Assembly: GCA_016789105.1 (NCBI GenBank)
Contig: JAEURN010000008.1
Coordinates: forward strand, 1-64,000
DNA: 64,000 bases
Origin: Armatimonadota bacterium
Lineage (GTDB): Bacteria; Armatimonadota; Fimbriimonadia; Fimbriimonadales; Fimbriimonadaceae
Direction of reading: 5' to 3'
Shown: positions 18,448 to 27,218 of the stretch, in pieces
Position numbering within the stretch: position 1 is the first letter of the stretch
Layout of the letters: each line of letters starts with the position of its first letter
Made by a program: the position numbers and the translations under genes
The notes under the pieces: generated by a model
The model's input: the letters and a program-made list of their open reading frames with translations, nothing else
Told to the model about the DNA's origin: nothing
The model's database searches: none

Positions 18448-19583
18448 AACGAATCGCCTCCATAGCTCTTGCCCTCCTGCTCACCGCAGGAATGGTCTCC
18501 TTTGCCCAACTTTCCGCAACGGAAAAGAAAAAAAAGACCAGCCTTTCGCAATCCCTTAACAAAGTCAAAGACAAGCGAAACGCACTCCGAAAACAGCTCA
18601 ACGCCAAACGCGCCGAAGTCGGCGACGCCATGGACGCCGTCCATGCGGTTGACAACAAAATGTCATCCGTCCAAGACCAACTCGACAAAACCGAGAGGGA
18701 ATTGGAATCCGCCAAGCGCGAGCAACAGAAACTGGCGACCGAATTGCGCGAACAAACCGAAAAGCTAGAACAGATCAAAATCAGGGTCGGTCACCGCATC
18801 CGGGCCATGTATGTGCAAGGCGACGGCTCACCCATCGCCCTCCTTTCCGAATCGGAAAACCTCAGCGACCTCGCTGCCCGCAAAGCCTTGCTGGAGCGCA
18901 TCGCCGACAAAGACCGTGAAATCTTCACCGAAGCGCGTGTGCTCCGGGATACCGTCCTCGCCAAGAAAAAGGAACGCGACGCCAAAGTCATCCAAGTCGC
19001 CGCGCTGATTGAGCAAAGAACGAAGCAATTGGCCGAACTTGAATCAGTCCGGGCCGAAAAGAAAGCCATGTTCGCCTCACTCAAGGCCGAAGAAAACGAT
19101 CTTGAAGACCGGTACGACGACATGCTCAAAGAGAGCCAAAAGCTGGAGGCGCAAATCGCCGCCCTCCAAGCTAAAGCATCTGGCTCGACCCCGATTTTCA
19201 GCGGCAAGTTCATCCTCCCGGTTAACGGCCGGTTCTCCAGCGGCTTCGGCTACCGAGTCCACCCGATCAGCGGAGTGCGGAAAATGCACACCGGTCAAGA
19301 TATCGCGGCCCCATCGGGGACGGCCATCAAAGCCGCCGGATCTGGCAAAGTCATCACCGCCGCTTACCTCAACGGGTACGGCAACACCGTCGTCATCGAC
19401 CATGGCGGGGGCGTCTCCACCCTTTATGGGCACTGCAGCCGGCTGTTTGTTTCGGTTGGGCAAACCGTCAGCCAAGGCCAAAAGATCGCGGCCGTCGGCT
19501 CCACCGGGTACAGCACTGGCCCCCACCTCCATTTCGAGGTCCGCATCAACGGCAAGCCGGTCAACCCGCTCGGGCGTATCTGA
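18444..19583 (+). CDS. EnvC-like murein hydrolase activator / M23 peptidase
   Basis: 379 residues: signal peptide (to about 21, SFA-Q), a long coiled coil (about 25-245) and a C-terminal LytM/M23 domain (about 255-379). The M23 zinc ligands appear present: HTGQDIAAP (H and D), YGHCSR and GPHLHFEVR (HxH). It may therefore cleave peptide cross-links itself, unlike E. coli EnvC, which is degenerate. The coiled coil is the FtsX-interacting part. The 4-bp overlap with ftsX makes a compact ftsEX-envC operon. Confidence 0.9.
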   Translation: MKRIASIALALLLTAGMVSFAQLSATEKKKKTSLSQSLNKVKDKRNALRKQLNAKRAEVGDAMDAVHAVDNKMSSVQDQLDKTERELESAKREQQKLATELREQTEKLEQIKIRVGHRIRAMYVQGDGSPIALLSESENLSDLAARKALLERIADKDREIFTEARVLRDTVLAKKKERDAKVIQVAALIEQRTKQLAELESVRAEKKAMFASLKAEENDLEDRYDDMLKESQKLEAQIAALQAKASGSTPIFSGKFILPVNGRFSSGFGYRVHPISGVRKMHTGQDIAAPSGTAIKAAGSGKVITAAYLNGYGNTVVIDHGGGVSTLYGHCSRLFVSVGQTVSQGQKIAAVGSTGYSTGPHLHFEVRINGKPVNPLGRI

Positions 19584-19646
19584 CCAACCTGGAGCCCAGT
19601 CAGGTGGATCGAGTAACATTCTGCCTAACCAAACAAGGGATCCACT

Positions 19647-20216
19647 GTGGCAATCGATACCAGCAGCTTCCGGCCCGGCGTCGCCTTCTATCTTGATGGC
19701 GAAGTGCACCAGATCTTAGAGTTCCAACATGTCAAACCGGGCAAGGGGCCCGCGTTCGTGCGGACCAAACTCAAACGGCTCAAAACCGGCGCAACCTTTG
19801 AAAAAACCTTCCGCTCGGGCGAGAAATTTGATGACGCCTTTCTTGAAAAGGTGAATTACCAATACCTTTACCGGCAAGGGAATGAACTCGTCCTCATGGA
19901 TTTGGACACTTACGAACAATTCCCGGTCGACGAATCGGTGTTTGGCGACCAGGCGAAATTTCTGAAGGAAGAAATGGAAGTCATGGCAACCCGCGTGGGC
20001 GACGAGATGATCGGTTACGAAATCCCCAACTTCGTCGAACTCGAAGTTGTCCAAACCGACCCGGCCCACAAGGGCGACACCGTGACTGGCGGCAGCGGCA
20101 AACCCGCCACACTGGAGACCGGGGCCGTCGTCAACGTCCCTTTCTTCGTCAAAGAAGGAGAGGTCGTCAAGGTCGATACCAGAACCGGCGAATACCTGGA
20201 ACGCGTCAAAAAGTGA
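19647..20216 (+). CDS. efp: Elongation factor P
   Basis: 189 residues starting at GTG 19647, preceded by AAGGGA at good spacing. EF-P helps ribosomes through polyproline stretches. The KOW-like first domain carries the tip loop KPGKGPAF with Lys33 at the position that is modified (lysylated) in E. coli; no epmA/epmB is in the window. OB domains II and III and the C-terminal GEYLERVKK ending are normal. Confidence 0.96.
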   Translation: MAIDTSSFRPGVAFYLDGEVHQILEFQHVKPGKGPAFVRTKLKRLKTGATFEKTFRSGEKFDDAFLEKVNYQYLYRQGNELVLMDLDTYEQFPVDESVFGDQAKFLKEEMEVMATRVGDEMIGYEIPNFVELEVVQTDPAHKGDTVTGGSGKPATLETGAVVNVPFFVKEGEVVKVDTRTGEYLERVKK

Positions 20217-20227
20217 TGTAACCCTCG

Positions 20228-21328
20228 ATGGCCAGACCGAACCCCCAGAATTTCAACAACAACCCCATCGGCGATTCAGCCGCTGGGTTCATGGATGGGC
20301 TGGCCAAAGCCCTCTTCTACGGCGGGGCGGTCGCAACGGTCATCGGAGTCGGAATTCTGCTCTATCAAATCTTCGGATCCGGCACCGCCGGCTCAGAAGC
20401 CATCGAGCAAGCCCTCAAGTACCAGGACTACTTCCGCATGTCCGCCCTTTGGGGTGTCCTTTCCATGTCACTGGGGGCTGCGTGGCTGTTCTGGGGGGAA
20501 GAAGTCGCAGGCCCGATCATGCTGATCATCGGGCTCGCATTGGCCTTTGCCCAGGCCTATATGCCCGCCGCACTCGGCAGCGGGGTTAACCAACTCAACA
20601 CCAACGCGGTCAACTTCCTTTCGCAATCCGGATACCCCGCCATCTTGGTCGGGATCATCCTGATTGTCGCCGACGTCATCACGCGGGCCCGGATCCGCAT
20701 GATTGAAGGCGCAAAAGCCGAACAAATGAAGTACGGCAAAGGCATGAAGGAAGAGCGAGATGTCCGCGACGTCTTCATGGGCAAGTGCTGGCAGCTCCCC
20801 TATTGCCGCAAATTCGTCCGCGAACGGTGCCCCATCTACCACACCAAGCGCACCTGCTGGAAAGAGCGGGTCGGCTGCATGTGCGAGGAAAGCGTCATCA
20901 AAACGGCGATGGAGGGCAAAACCCTCTCCAAAGACATGGTTGCCGCCGCCAAATTCATCCCCCAAAACAGCAAACTCAGTGCGGCCGCAAAGGCCGAACG
21001 GTGCCGCCAATGCGTGATTTACAACGAGCACCAAAAGCATAAATATAAGCTGTTTTTGCCCATCATCGTGGTCGGTGTCGCCGCCATTTACATCGGGCTC
21101 CGCCCTGTCCTTGCCGGCGTTATCCAGGGAGGGCTGCAAACCATTGACAACATCTACAAGGGCGTCACTTTGCAAAACGGGAAGCCCGTGGATCCCTCCG
21201 TCCAGGCCACGTCCATCACCGGTGGGACAATTCCTTACAACGAGATCATTCTGTTTGTCTTGACCCTGGTCGCTATGGCCTACGCGATCAAAGTCCTCGA
21301 ATTCCTGGTCTGGAAACTCAAAGTCTGA
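20228..21328 (+). CDS. Integral membrane protein with eight-cysteine cytoplasmic/periplasmic loop, unknown function
   Basis: 366 residues. Hydrophobic segments are at about 28-50, 72-90, 95-112, 136-152, 275-295 and 343-362. Between the fourth and fifth lies a soluble region with Cys187, 193, 201, 210, 217, 219, 259 and 262, spaced C-x5-C-x7-C-x8-C-x6-C-x-C-x39-C-x2-C. Such a cluster suggests bound metal (two Zn sites or Fe-S clusters) rather than disulfides, since it is surrounded by basic residues expected on the inner face. It begins 11 bp after efp and ends 16 bp before rtcA, so it may share an operon with both. I do not recognise the family. Confidence 0.7.
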   Translation: MARPNPQNFNNNPIGDSAAGFMDGLAKALFYGGAVATVIGVGILLYQIFGSGTAGSEAIEQALKYQDYFRMSALWGVLSMSLGAAWLFWGEEVAGPIMLIIGLALAFAQAYMPAALGSGVNQLNTNAVNFLSQSGYPAILVGIILIVADVITRARIRMIEGAKAEQMKYGKGMKEERDVRDVFMGKCWQLPYCRKFVRERCPIYHTKRTCWKERVGCMCEESVIKTAMEGKTLSKDMVAAAKFIPQNSKLSAAAKAERCRQCVIYNEHQKHKYKLFLPIIVVGVAAIYIGLRPVLAGVIQGGLQTIDNIYKGVTLQNGKPVDPSVQATSITGGTIPYNEIILFVLTLVAMAYAIKVLEFLVWKLKV

Positions 21329-21344
21329 GGCCAAATTGCCCGCC

Positions 21345-22403
21345 ATGCGCACGGCCGATGACCCGATCACTCTCAACGGCAGCCATGGCGAAGGCGGGGG
21401 AGCCCTGCTCCGGACGGCGCTCTGCCTGAGCGCCCTGACCCAAAAGCCCGTTGTCGTTGACCAAATCAGGGGGGCCACCCGCAAGCCGGGGCTCGCGGCG
21501 GAAGATTTTGCCGTCTTGGCCGCCCTTTCCCAGGCTTGCAACGCGCCGACCGAGGCGGAAATCGGCGATGCCAAAGTCGCATTCTCGCCCAAACGGCTGC
21601 CAAAACCCATCCACTTCGAACACGACATCCCCCGCTCCGGATCGGGCCGGTCACCCGGCAACACGCTTGTTGCGGCCGAAACCCTGGCCCCCTTGTTGGC
21701 CCGATCCGGAGCCTATTCGACCCTGACCCTGTTCGGCGAAACCCACAACAACAACACCCTGGGCTTTGATGCGTTCGAACTCTGCTCCGCCCCGGCCCAC
21801 CTCGCCCAAGGGATCGGCATCTACCCACACATCCACCTGGCGGGATTCGGGTACGCCGGGCGGGGAAAGGTGGTCGTTGAAGTCGAGCCGTCCGAGATCG
21901 TGCCCATCCATTGGCCGAATCGGGGATCCTTGGCCGCCGCCGGTGCCCGGGTTTCGGCGTGCGAAGTCCATTCCCAGGCGGTTGCCGACGCCGTTTCCGG
22001 TTGCCTAAAACTCCTGCAAGACCGTGGCCTGGGCGACCAGGTCGACCAGATCGAGCTTTCCGGCCCGGAACCTGGACTCAGCATCACGTTTTGGGCCCGG
22101 TTCGAACGGGGCGCCGGGTCGGCCTCTGCCTGCTGGAGCCGGGGGGGGAGCATTGCCAGCACGATCGAAAAAGCGTGGGCGGAGTTTGAGGCGTTCCTCC
22201 GGTCCGAGGCGACTGCCGACCCGCACTTAGCGGACCAGCTCCTGGTGCCCGCTTGCCTGGCTGAAGGGCTCACCACCTACACAACGCCCAACATCACCCG
22301 TCGGCTCAAAACCATGGCTTGGGTCGTCAAGCAATTCCTGCCCATTGCCATTACCATCAAGGGTACGGAAGGTGCCCCGGGATTGGTCACCATTGAAAGG
22401 TAG
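21345..22403 (+). CDS. rtcA: RNA 3'-terminal phosphate cyclase
   Basis: 352 residues from ATG 21345 (TTG 21336 is also in frame). RtcA converts RNA 3'-phosphates to 2',3'-cyclic phosphates using ATP through an enzyme-AMP intermediate on histidine. Seen: GEGGGALLRTAL near the N-terminus, the KPGLAAED segment, and DPHLADQLLVPACLAEG near 300, which holds the nucleophilic His. The RtcB ligase and RtcR regulator that often accompany it are absent nearby. Confidence 0.92.
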   Translation: MRTADDPITLNGSHGEGGGALLRTALCLSALTQKPVVVDQIRGATRKPGLAAEDFAVLAALSQACNAPTEAEIGDAKVAFSPKRLPKPIHFEHDIPRSGSGRSPGNTLVAAETLAPLLARSGAYSTLTLFGETHNNNTLGFDAFELCSAPAHLAQGIGIYPHIHLAGFGYAGRGKVVVEVEPSEIVPIHWPNRGSLAAAGARVSACEVHSQAVADAVSGCLKLLQDRGLGDQVDQIELSGPEPGLSITFWARFERGAGSASACWSRGGSIASTIEKAWAEFEAFLRSEATADPHLADQLLVPACLAEGLTTYTTPNITRRLKTMAWVVKQFLPIAITIKGTEGAPGLVTIER

Positions 22404-22471
22404 GGACTTTTCTCACAAAATACGAAACGCAGCGTTTACTTTTGGCACCTGTATGGCGTAGAACCGCCTTG

Positions 22472-23077
22472 ATGGAACAGGAACTCACCGTAACCCAGGC
22501 GGCCCACGCCCGAAATTCGATCCGCAAATACACCGACGAGCCGATTAGTGACGACACGATCCGGGAACTCGTCTCCGTCGCCGGGCTCGCTCCGAGCCCC
22601 TGGAACATCCAACCTTGGCGCGTGGTCGCCGTCAAAGACCCCGAAACCAAAGGCAAACTGATGGAAGCCGCTTATGGCCAGCCCCAAGTTGGCGCTTCTG
22701 CCGTCACGTTTGTCATTTGGACGGACATGGCCGAAGCGATCGACAACGTGGAAGACACCATCCACCCCGGCATGAAGGAACGGGAAGCCGAAACCGCCAA
22801 GTCAATCCGCGACCACTTTGCGGGTTATTCGGAGTCTGATTTCCACTGGTGGGGGCGAGCCCAAGGCTACACGTTCATGGGATTCCTGCTGCTTGCCGCC
22901 CAATCTCACGGCTATGCCACCAGCGCGATGCTCGGTTTCGACCCGGAAAAGGTCAAAGCCCTGTTGGGATTGCCCGAAAAAGCGCAGATCCCCGCCATCG
23001 TCGCCATGGGCCGGCCGGCCGAAGACGGGTTCCCCCACTACCGGCACGGGTTTGACCGGTTCGCCAAAATCGTCTGA
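22472..23077 (+). CDS. Nitroreductase-family FMN oxidoreductase
   Basis: 201 residues from ATG 22472. The FMN-binding start RNSIRKYTDEPIS, the APSPWNIQPWRVVAV segment and the C-terminal GRPAEDGFPHYRH stretch are typical. It uses NAD(P)H to reduce nitro compounds, quinones or similar; the true substrate is not evident. It is followed by a hairpin terminator and a convergent tRNA-Lys. Confidence 0.88.
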   Translation: MEQELTVTQAAHARNSIRKYTDEPISDDTIRELVSVAGLAPSPWNIQPWRVVAVKDPETKGKLMEAAYGQPQVGASAVTFVIWTDMAEAIDNVEDTIHPGMKEREAETAKSIRDHFAGYSESDFHWWGRAQGYTFMGFLLLAAQSHGYATSAMLGFDPEKVKALLGLPEKAQIPAIVAMGRPAEDGFPHYRHGFDRFAKIV

Positions 23078-23095
23078 CAGGGATCTTGAACAACG

Positions 23096-23125
23096 ATGGC
23101 CCGGCTACTTTGGCAGCCGGGCCAT
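23096..23125 (+). terminator. Hairpin terminator after the nitroreductase gene
   Basis: An 11-bp perfect stem (ATGGCCCGGCT, 23096-23106, with AGCCGGGCCAT, 23115-23125) has an 8-nt loop and is followed by TTCC. It may also stop transcripts coming from the tRNA on the other strand. Confidence 0.75.
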
Positions 23126-23138
23126 TTCCATTCAAAAG

Positions 23139-23213
23139 TGGTGAGTCGTCTGGGATTCGAACCCAGGGCCCACGCCTTAAAAGGGCGTTGCTCTACCGCT
23201 GAGCTAACGACTC
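23139..23213 (-). tRNA. tRNA-Lys (anticodon UUU)
   Basis: On the minus strand a full cloverleaf is present. The acceptor GAGTCGT pairs with ACGACTC, the D arm is GCTC/GAGC, and the anticodon stem ACGCC/GGCGT carries loop CTTTTAA (anticodon TTT). The T arm is CTGGG-TTCGAAT-CCCAG. Discriminator A and an encoded CCA (23139-23141) follow. Confidence 0.97.
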
Positions 23214-23296
23214 ACGCCCCAGTACGATACCCAACCCGTCCAACGGCCCAGGGGATTTGGGGCTTTCCTGGGCCGGGCCAGGGGTACAGTCCAACC

Positions 23297-24334
23297 ATGG
23301 AATCGGGCCAGGACTACTCCGCTGCCGGTGTCGACATCGAAGAGGCACAGGCCTCCCTGGATTCCGTGCGCGAGGCCGTCAATGCCACCCATACGGAGCA
23401 AGTCATCGGCGGCATTGGGGCATTCGGGGCCATGTTCCGCGCCGAGTTCGGTGGCATGGATCGGCCGATCCTCGTCAGTTCGATCGACGGGGTCGGCACA
23501 AAAACCAAAGTCGCCCAAATGACGGGCGATTATTCGGGGCTTGGGCACGACATCGTCAACCATTGCGTCAACGACATCCTTTGCCAAGGGGCGCGGCCCC
23601 TCTTCTTCCTCGACTACTTTGGGTGCAGCAAACTGGAGCGGGCTGTTTTCAACCAGGTCGTGACCGGCGCTGCCGATGCCTGCGCGGCAGTTGGGTGTGC
23701 CTTAGTCGGCGGGGAGACGGCCGAAATGCCCGGCGTTTATCTGGATGCCGAAGTCGATATCGTGGGATGCATCGTCGGCGTGGTCGATGAGGCCCTGCGG
23801 CTGCCTCGGCCCCCGGTCGTGGCGGGCGACCGGTTGATCGGATTGGCCAGCAACGGCTTGCACACCAACGGCTATTCCCTGGCCCGCAAAGTCTTTTTCG
23901 GCGACCACGGGCTCTCGGTTCGCGACCCGCTGCCCGGAGACCCGGATTCCACGATCGGTGCCGTGCTCATGCGGCCTCACACGTGCTATTTCGACGCCGT
24001 CCATAGCCTGATCGGCCAGGGCCTGATCAAGGCGGCCGCCCACATCACCGGCGGGGGGCTGACCGATAACCTCCCCCGGGTGCTCCCGCTGAATGTCCAA
24101 GCCAAAATCAACCGCCGGGCTTGGCAGCCTTTGCCGGTGTTCGAAGCAATCCAGGCGCTCGGCAACATCGACGACGCCGAAATGTACCGGGCGTTCAATA
24201 TGGGCATCGGCATGGTGCTCGTCGTCGACTCCGACAATGCCGAATCAGTCGTTCAGGCCGTCAACGAGTCTGGGATCCCCGCCGCAGAAATCGGCAAACT
24301 CCAATCCGGGCCGCAAGACGTCCAGATCGTCTGA
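23297..24334 (+). CDS. purM: Phosphoribosylformylglycinamidine cyclo-ligase (AIR synthetase)
   Basis: 345 residues from ATG 23297. It closes the imidazole ring of AIR with ATP in purine synthesis. Seen: DYSAAGVDIE at the N-terminus, SIDGVGTKTKVA, the HDIVNHCVNDILCQGARPLFFLDY region, GGETAEMPG and THGxG-type ITGGGLTDNLPR. Length is normal. It is isolated from other pur genes; the tRNA lies 83 bp upstream on the opposite strand. Confidence 0.97.
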   Translation: MESGQDYSAAGVDIEEAQASLDSVREAVNATHTEQVIGGIGAFGAMFRAEFGGMDRPILVSSIDGVGTKTKVAQMTGDYSGLGHDIVNHCVNDILCQGARPLFFLDYFGCSKLERAVFNQVVTGAADACAAVGCALVGGETAEMPGVYLDAEVDIVGCIVGVVDEALRLPRPPVVAGDRLIGLASNGLHTNGYSLARKVFFGDHGLSVRDPLPGDPDSTIGAVLMRPHTCYFDAVHSLIGQGLIKAAAHITGGGLTDNLPRVLPLNVQAKINRRAWQPLPVFEAIQALGNIDDAEMYRAFNMGIGMVLVVDSDNAESVVQAVNESGIPAAEIGKLQSGPQDVQIV

Positions 24335-24361
24335 GCCCATTGAAAACCGGTCCACCCCGGT

Positions 24362-24829
24362 TCAGCTCACCCGGAAGACGAACCGGGCATTGCCAAACGC
24401 GATCTCATCGCCGTCGGCCAGTTCGGATTCGGCTACCCGCTGGAATTCCCCGTCGCGGAGGATGTACACCCCGTTTGAGCTCCCCAGATCCTGAATCGAA
24501 AAGACGCCCGCGTCCTCGGTGATCTTGGCATGTTTGCGGGACACATAGCCGCCTTCCTCGATGTTCCCCAAATCCACGTCGATCGGGCCGACGCTGGGGT
24601 CGAACCGGCCGATAGTCGCCGGTGCGGCGATCGGGAACTCCTCGCCGGTTTCCACTCCCTGGCGTTTGACAATAAGGCGCGGCCTCGGCTCGGTTGCCGA
24701 TTCAATCGATTCTTCGACTGCCTCAGCCCCGCTGGAATCGGCTTCCATTTCGGCAACTGCAGAATCTTGGGGATCGACGGTCGGCTCGGTTTGGGGTTCG
24801 TGGTCAGTCATGTCGTGCGGGGTGGTCAT
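24362..24829 (-). CDS. FHA-domain protein
   Basis: 155 residues. An acidic, low-complexity N-terminus (about 1-50) is followed by a forkhead-associated domain (about 52-150): TIGRFDPS, YVSRKHAKI, and DLGSSNGVYI, the residues that bind phosphothreonine. It is probably a reader in Ser/Thr phospho-signalling; no kinase gene is adjacent. It is convergent with purM and codirectional with the pyrophosphokinase gene upstream. Confidence 0.88.
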   Translation of the reverse strand: MTTPHDMTDHEPQTEPTVDPQDSAVAEMEADSSGAEAVEESIESATEPRPRLIVKRQGVETGEEFPIAAPATIGRFDPSVGPIDVDLGNIEEGGYVSRKHAKITEDAGVFSIQDLGSSNGVYILRDGEFQRVAESELADGDEIAFGNARFVFRVS

Positions 24830-24914
24830 GGTCTCGTACTGTTGCGGCGGGGCCGTCCTGTTAAGTCTATCGGTATTAGGACGTAATCCAAAAGGCCAGG
24901 TGTTTCAAATCGGG

Positions 24915-25541
24915 TCAATGCCACGCCAACGGCAAGGAATCCAAAATCGCCATGACCACCCCCTGATCCACCCGGATTTCCAACCGGTCTCCAGCGAATT
25001 CGTTGCTCAAACTGAACCCGGAACTAAATGAGACTGTGCGGTCTTGCATTTCCCACCTGGCGCCCCGGGTTGAGACAAGCGCCCCATCCAGCGACAAAAG
25101 CGAAAAAACCTGGCCCGGGGACGCCCGGAAGGCGAGGCCGGCCCCAGCCCGGCAAAAGACACCAAAACCCTGTTGGAGAAGGATCCTTGGCGATAGGCCG
25201 CTACGGGCGATGCTTGAAAGGCTGGTGACCACATGGTCGAACCGGTCGCCTTCAAGCCCCGCCATCACCAAGTCGACTTCTCCCAGGCCGCGGACTTCGG
25301 CCAGCAGCTTGTCGCAATCGCTGTGGTCTTGGTCGGGGCGCTCCCGATATTCGACCCCGGGCATGCGTTCGGAGACACTGTCCAAATCGCCCACGACCAC
25401 ATGGGGCAAGAACCCGTTGGCCAGGCAGACATCCTGGCCCGAATCTGCCGCCCAGACCGCATCGGCCCCTTGCGCTAAATCGGCCAAAGATTGGAACGGA
25501 GGGGTTCCCCCGGCAAGGACGCACAAGACCCGCAAACCCAT
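24915..25541 (-). CDS. Thiamine pyrophosphokinase
   Basis: 208 residues. The catalytic half has AADSG, VVGDLDSVS, RPDQDHSDCDKLL and GLEGDRFDH, the ATP/Mg and thiamine-binding motifs of the TPK family, which transfers pyrophosphate from ATP to thiamine. The C-terminal beta domain (about 130-208) is present but divergent. It is upstream of the FHA gene on the same strand and divergent from dnaA across a 299-bp gap. Confidence 0.87.
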   Translation of the reverse strand: MGLRVLCVLAGGTPPFQSLADLAQGADAVWAADSGQDVCLANGFLPHVVVGDLDSVSERMPGVEYRERPDQDHSDCDKLLAEVRGLGEVDLVMAGLEGDRFDHVVTSLSSIARSGLSPRILLQQGFGVFCRAGAGLAFRASPGQVFSLLSLDGALVSTRGARWEMQDRTVSFSSGFSLSNEFAGDRLEIRVDQGVVMAILDSLPLAWH

Positions 25542-25840
25542 CGCTCACCGCAGTTTAACAGTTCTGCCGCAAAATGCATCACTCGCAACTTTTGTGTTAA
25601 GCAAAGGATAGGTAGGGCCCAGGGACATGGGGATGGGTAGCCGTTTGTCGAATTTTGTTTTCTTTTTGAGGGGTTGACATTAAACCTGTTCACCCCCCCA
25701 GGCACGAGATGTTTCGGCCCAGCTTAGAGGTTCTTCGAAAACCCCGGCCAACCTTGCTTTTGCAACGAAAATCCATGGGGGGGTCTGTGTATACTGCCCC
25801 CACTTGATTGCCCCGATATCCGGGGTTTTTGCTTGCAGAA
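25542..25840. other. Intergenic region upstream of dnaA
   Basis: 299 bp between the divergent thiamine pyrophosphokinase gene and dnaA. It holds a TTGACA at 25674-25679 without a good -10, and a TATACT at 25790-25795 about 45 bp before dnaA that could be its -10 element. No DnaA box of the TTATCCACA type is visible, so I see no evidence for a replication origin here. Confidence 0.45.
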
Positions 25841-27217
25841 ATGTCAGACCAGCACACGCTCATGGACCACGAAGACCTCGTCGCCCTCAAGACCGCCTGG
25901 GACAAAGTCCTTGACGGCCTGAACGGCCAAGTCCCCGAAACCGTGATGAACCGCTTTTTGCAGCGGCTCGTCCCGGTGGAACTCCGCGAAGATTGCGCGG
26001 TCTTTTCCGCCCCCGGACGGTTTGTCTACGAATGGGTCAAAGAGCGGTACCACGACAACCTCCAGGCAAGCCTCAACCAACATCTTGACCGGGCAGTCAA
26101 ATTAGAGATAGTCGTTGCCAACAGCCAAAAACCGGCCGCTAGCACCCATGCGGTCGCCAGCGTTTCCCCCCGGGCGTCCGAGCCTGGCCGGTTTAAACCC
26201 CAAGAGCGGCTCACGTTTGAAAATTTCGTCGTCGGGCAATCCAACCGGATGGCGGTGGGGGGAGCAAAGGCCGTTTCCAGCGCACCCGGTACCCGGTACA
26301 ACCCCTTGTTCATCTATGGGCCCAGCGGGTTGGGCAAAACCCACCTCCTCCACGCCATCGCCAACGAAATCCTGGAACGCGACCCCTATCACAGCATCAT
26401 GTATGTGACGGCCGCCCAATTCATGGAGGACTTCGTCACCGCGCTCAAGAACAACCAGATTGAGCGGTTCCGGCGGCAGCAAAGGGGCGTCAACGTCTGG
26501 CTTTTGGACGACATCCAATACGTTGCTGGCAAAGACAAAACTCTGGAAGAGATCTTCCACACGTTCAACTACCTTCAATCGCTTGGCAAGCAAATCGTCC
26601 TCTGCTCCGACCGGCCCCCGCGCGACCTGCTCCTGATGGATGAGCGCCTGCGATCCAGGTTCGAAAGCGGCCTCGTCGTGGACGTGCAACACCCCGATAC
26701 CGAAACCAAGTGCGCCATCCTACTCAAACGGTCCGAAGTTGAAGGGATCGCCTTGGATCAAGAAACCGCCATGATCTTGGCCGAGGGCGTGAACGGGACC
26801 GTGCGCCACCTGGAAGGCGCCCTGCACAAATTTGCCGCCCAGGCCAGCCTCACCGGCCAACCCATGGATGCCGCCTTGGCCAACGAGATTGTCGAACGCT
26901 ACTACGCCAACCTCGTCATCGCCAAGCCGACTTTCGATCAAATCATCGCCAGCGTCGGTAAGCATTACCGCGTGGATGGGGAAGAAATCCTTGGCATCAG
27001 CCGCAAAGCCCACATCGCCCAAGCACGGCACGTGGCCATCTACATCACGCGGGAAATCCTCGGGGACAGCTGGAAACAGATCGGGTCCTTGTTTGGCAAC
27101 AAAGACCACACATCCATGATGCACGGGTACAAAAAGGTTCGCGCCATGATGAACCAAAGCCGGGAAATGAACGCCAGCGTCCGGGCCCTCATCAGCGACC
27201 TCTACCCCAACCAATGA
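25841..27217 (+). CDS. dnaA: Chromosomal replication initiator protein DnaA
   Basis: 458 residues from ATG 25841. Domain I is at about 12-90, a linker with Ala/Ser follows, and the AAA+ domain III has Walker A GPSGLGKTH (about 160-168) and Walker B VWLLDDIQ. Sensor 2 lies in the helical lid (GTVRHLEGAL). The C-terminal DNA-binding domain ends with SRKAHIAQARHVAIYI and the DHTSMMHGYKK DnaA-box signature. dnaN is not downstream; the next gene, starting 2 bp later, is a creatininase-family gene. Confidence 0.97.
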   Translation: MSDQHTLMDHEDLVALKTAWDKVLDGLNGQVPETVMNRFLQRLVPVELREDCAVFSAPGRFVYEWVKERYHDNLQASLNQHLDRAVKLEIVVANSQKPAASTHAVASVSPRASEPGRFKPQERLTFENFVVGQSNRMAVGGAKAVSSAPGTRYNPLFIYGPSGLGKTHLLHAIANEILERDPYHSIMYVTAAQFMEDFVTALKNNQIERFRRQQRGVNVWLLDDIQYVAGKDKTLEEIFHTFNYLQSLGKQIVLCSDRPPRDLLLMDERLRSRFESGLVVDVQHPDTETKCAILLKRSEVEGIALDQETAMILAEGVNGTVRHLEGALHKFAAQASLTGQPMDAALANEIVERYYANLVIAKPTFDQIIASVGKHYRVDGEEILGISRKAHIAQARHVAIYITREILGDSWKQIGSLFGNKDHTSMMHGYKKVRAMMNQSREMNASVRALISDLYPNQ

Positions 27218-27218
27218 C

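Noticed and set aside
25542-25840. Possible replication origin upstream of dnaA
   Set aside because: No TTATCCACA-like boxes and no strong AT-rich unwinding element were seen; a position next to dnaA alone is not enough.
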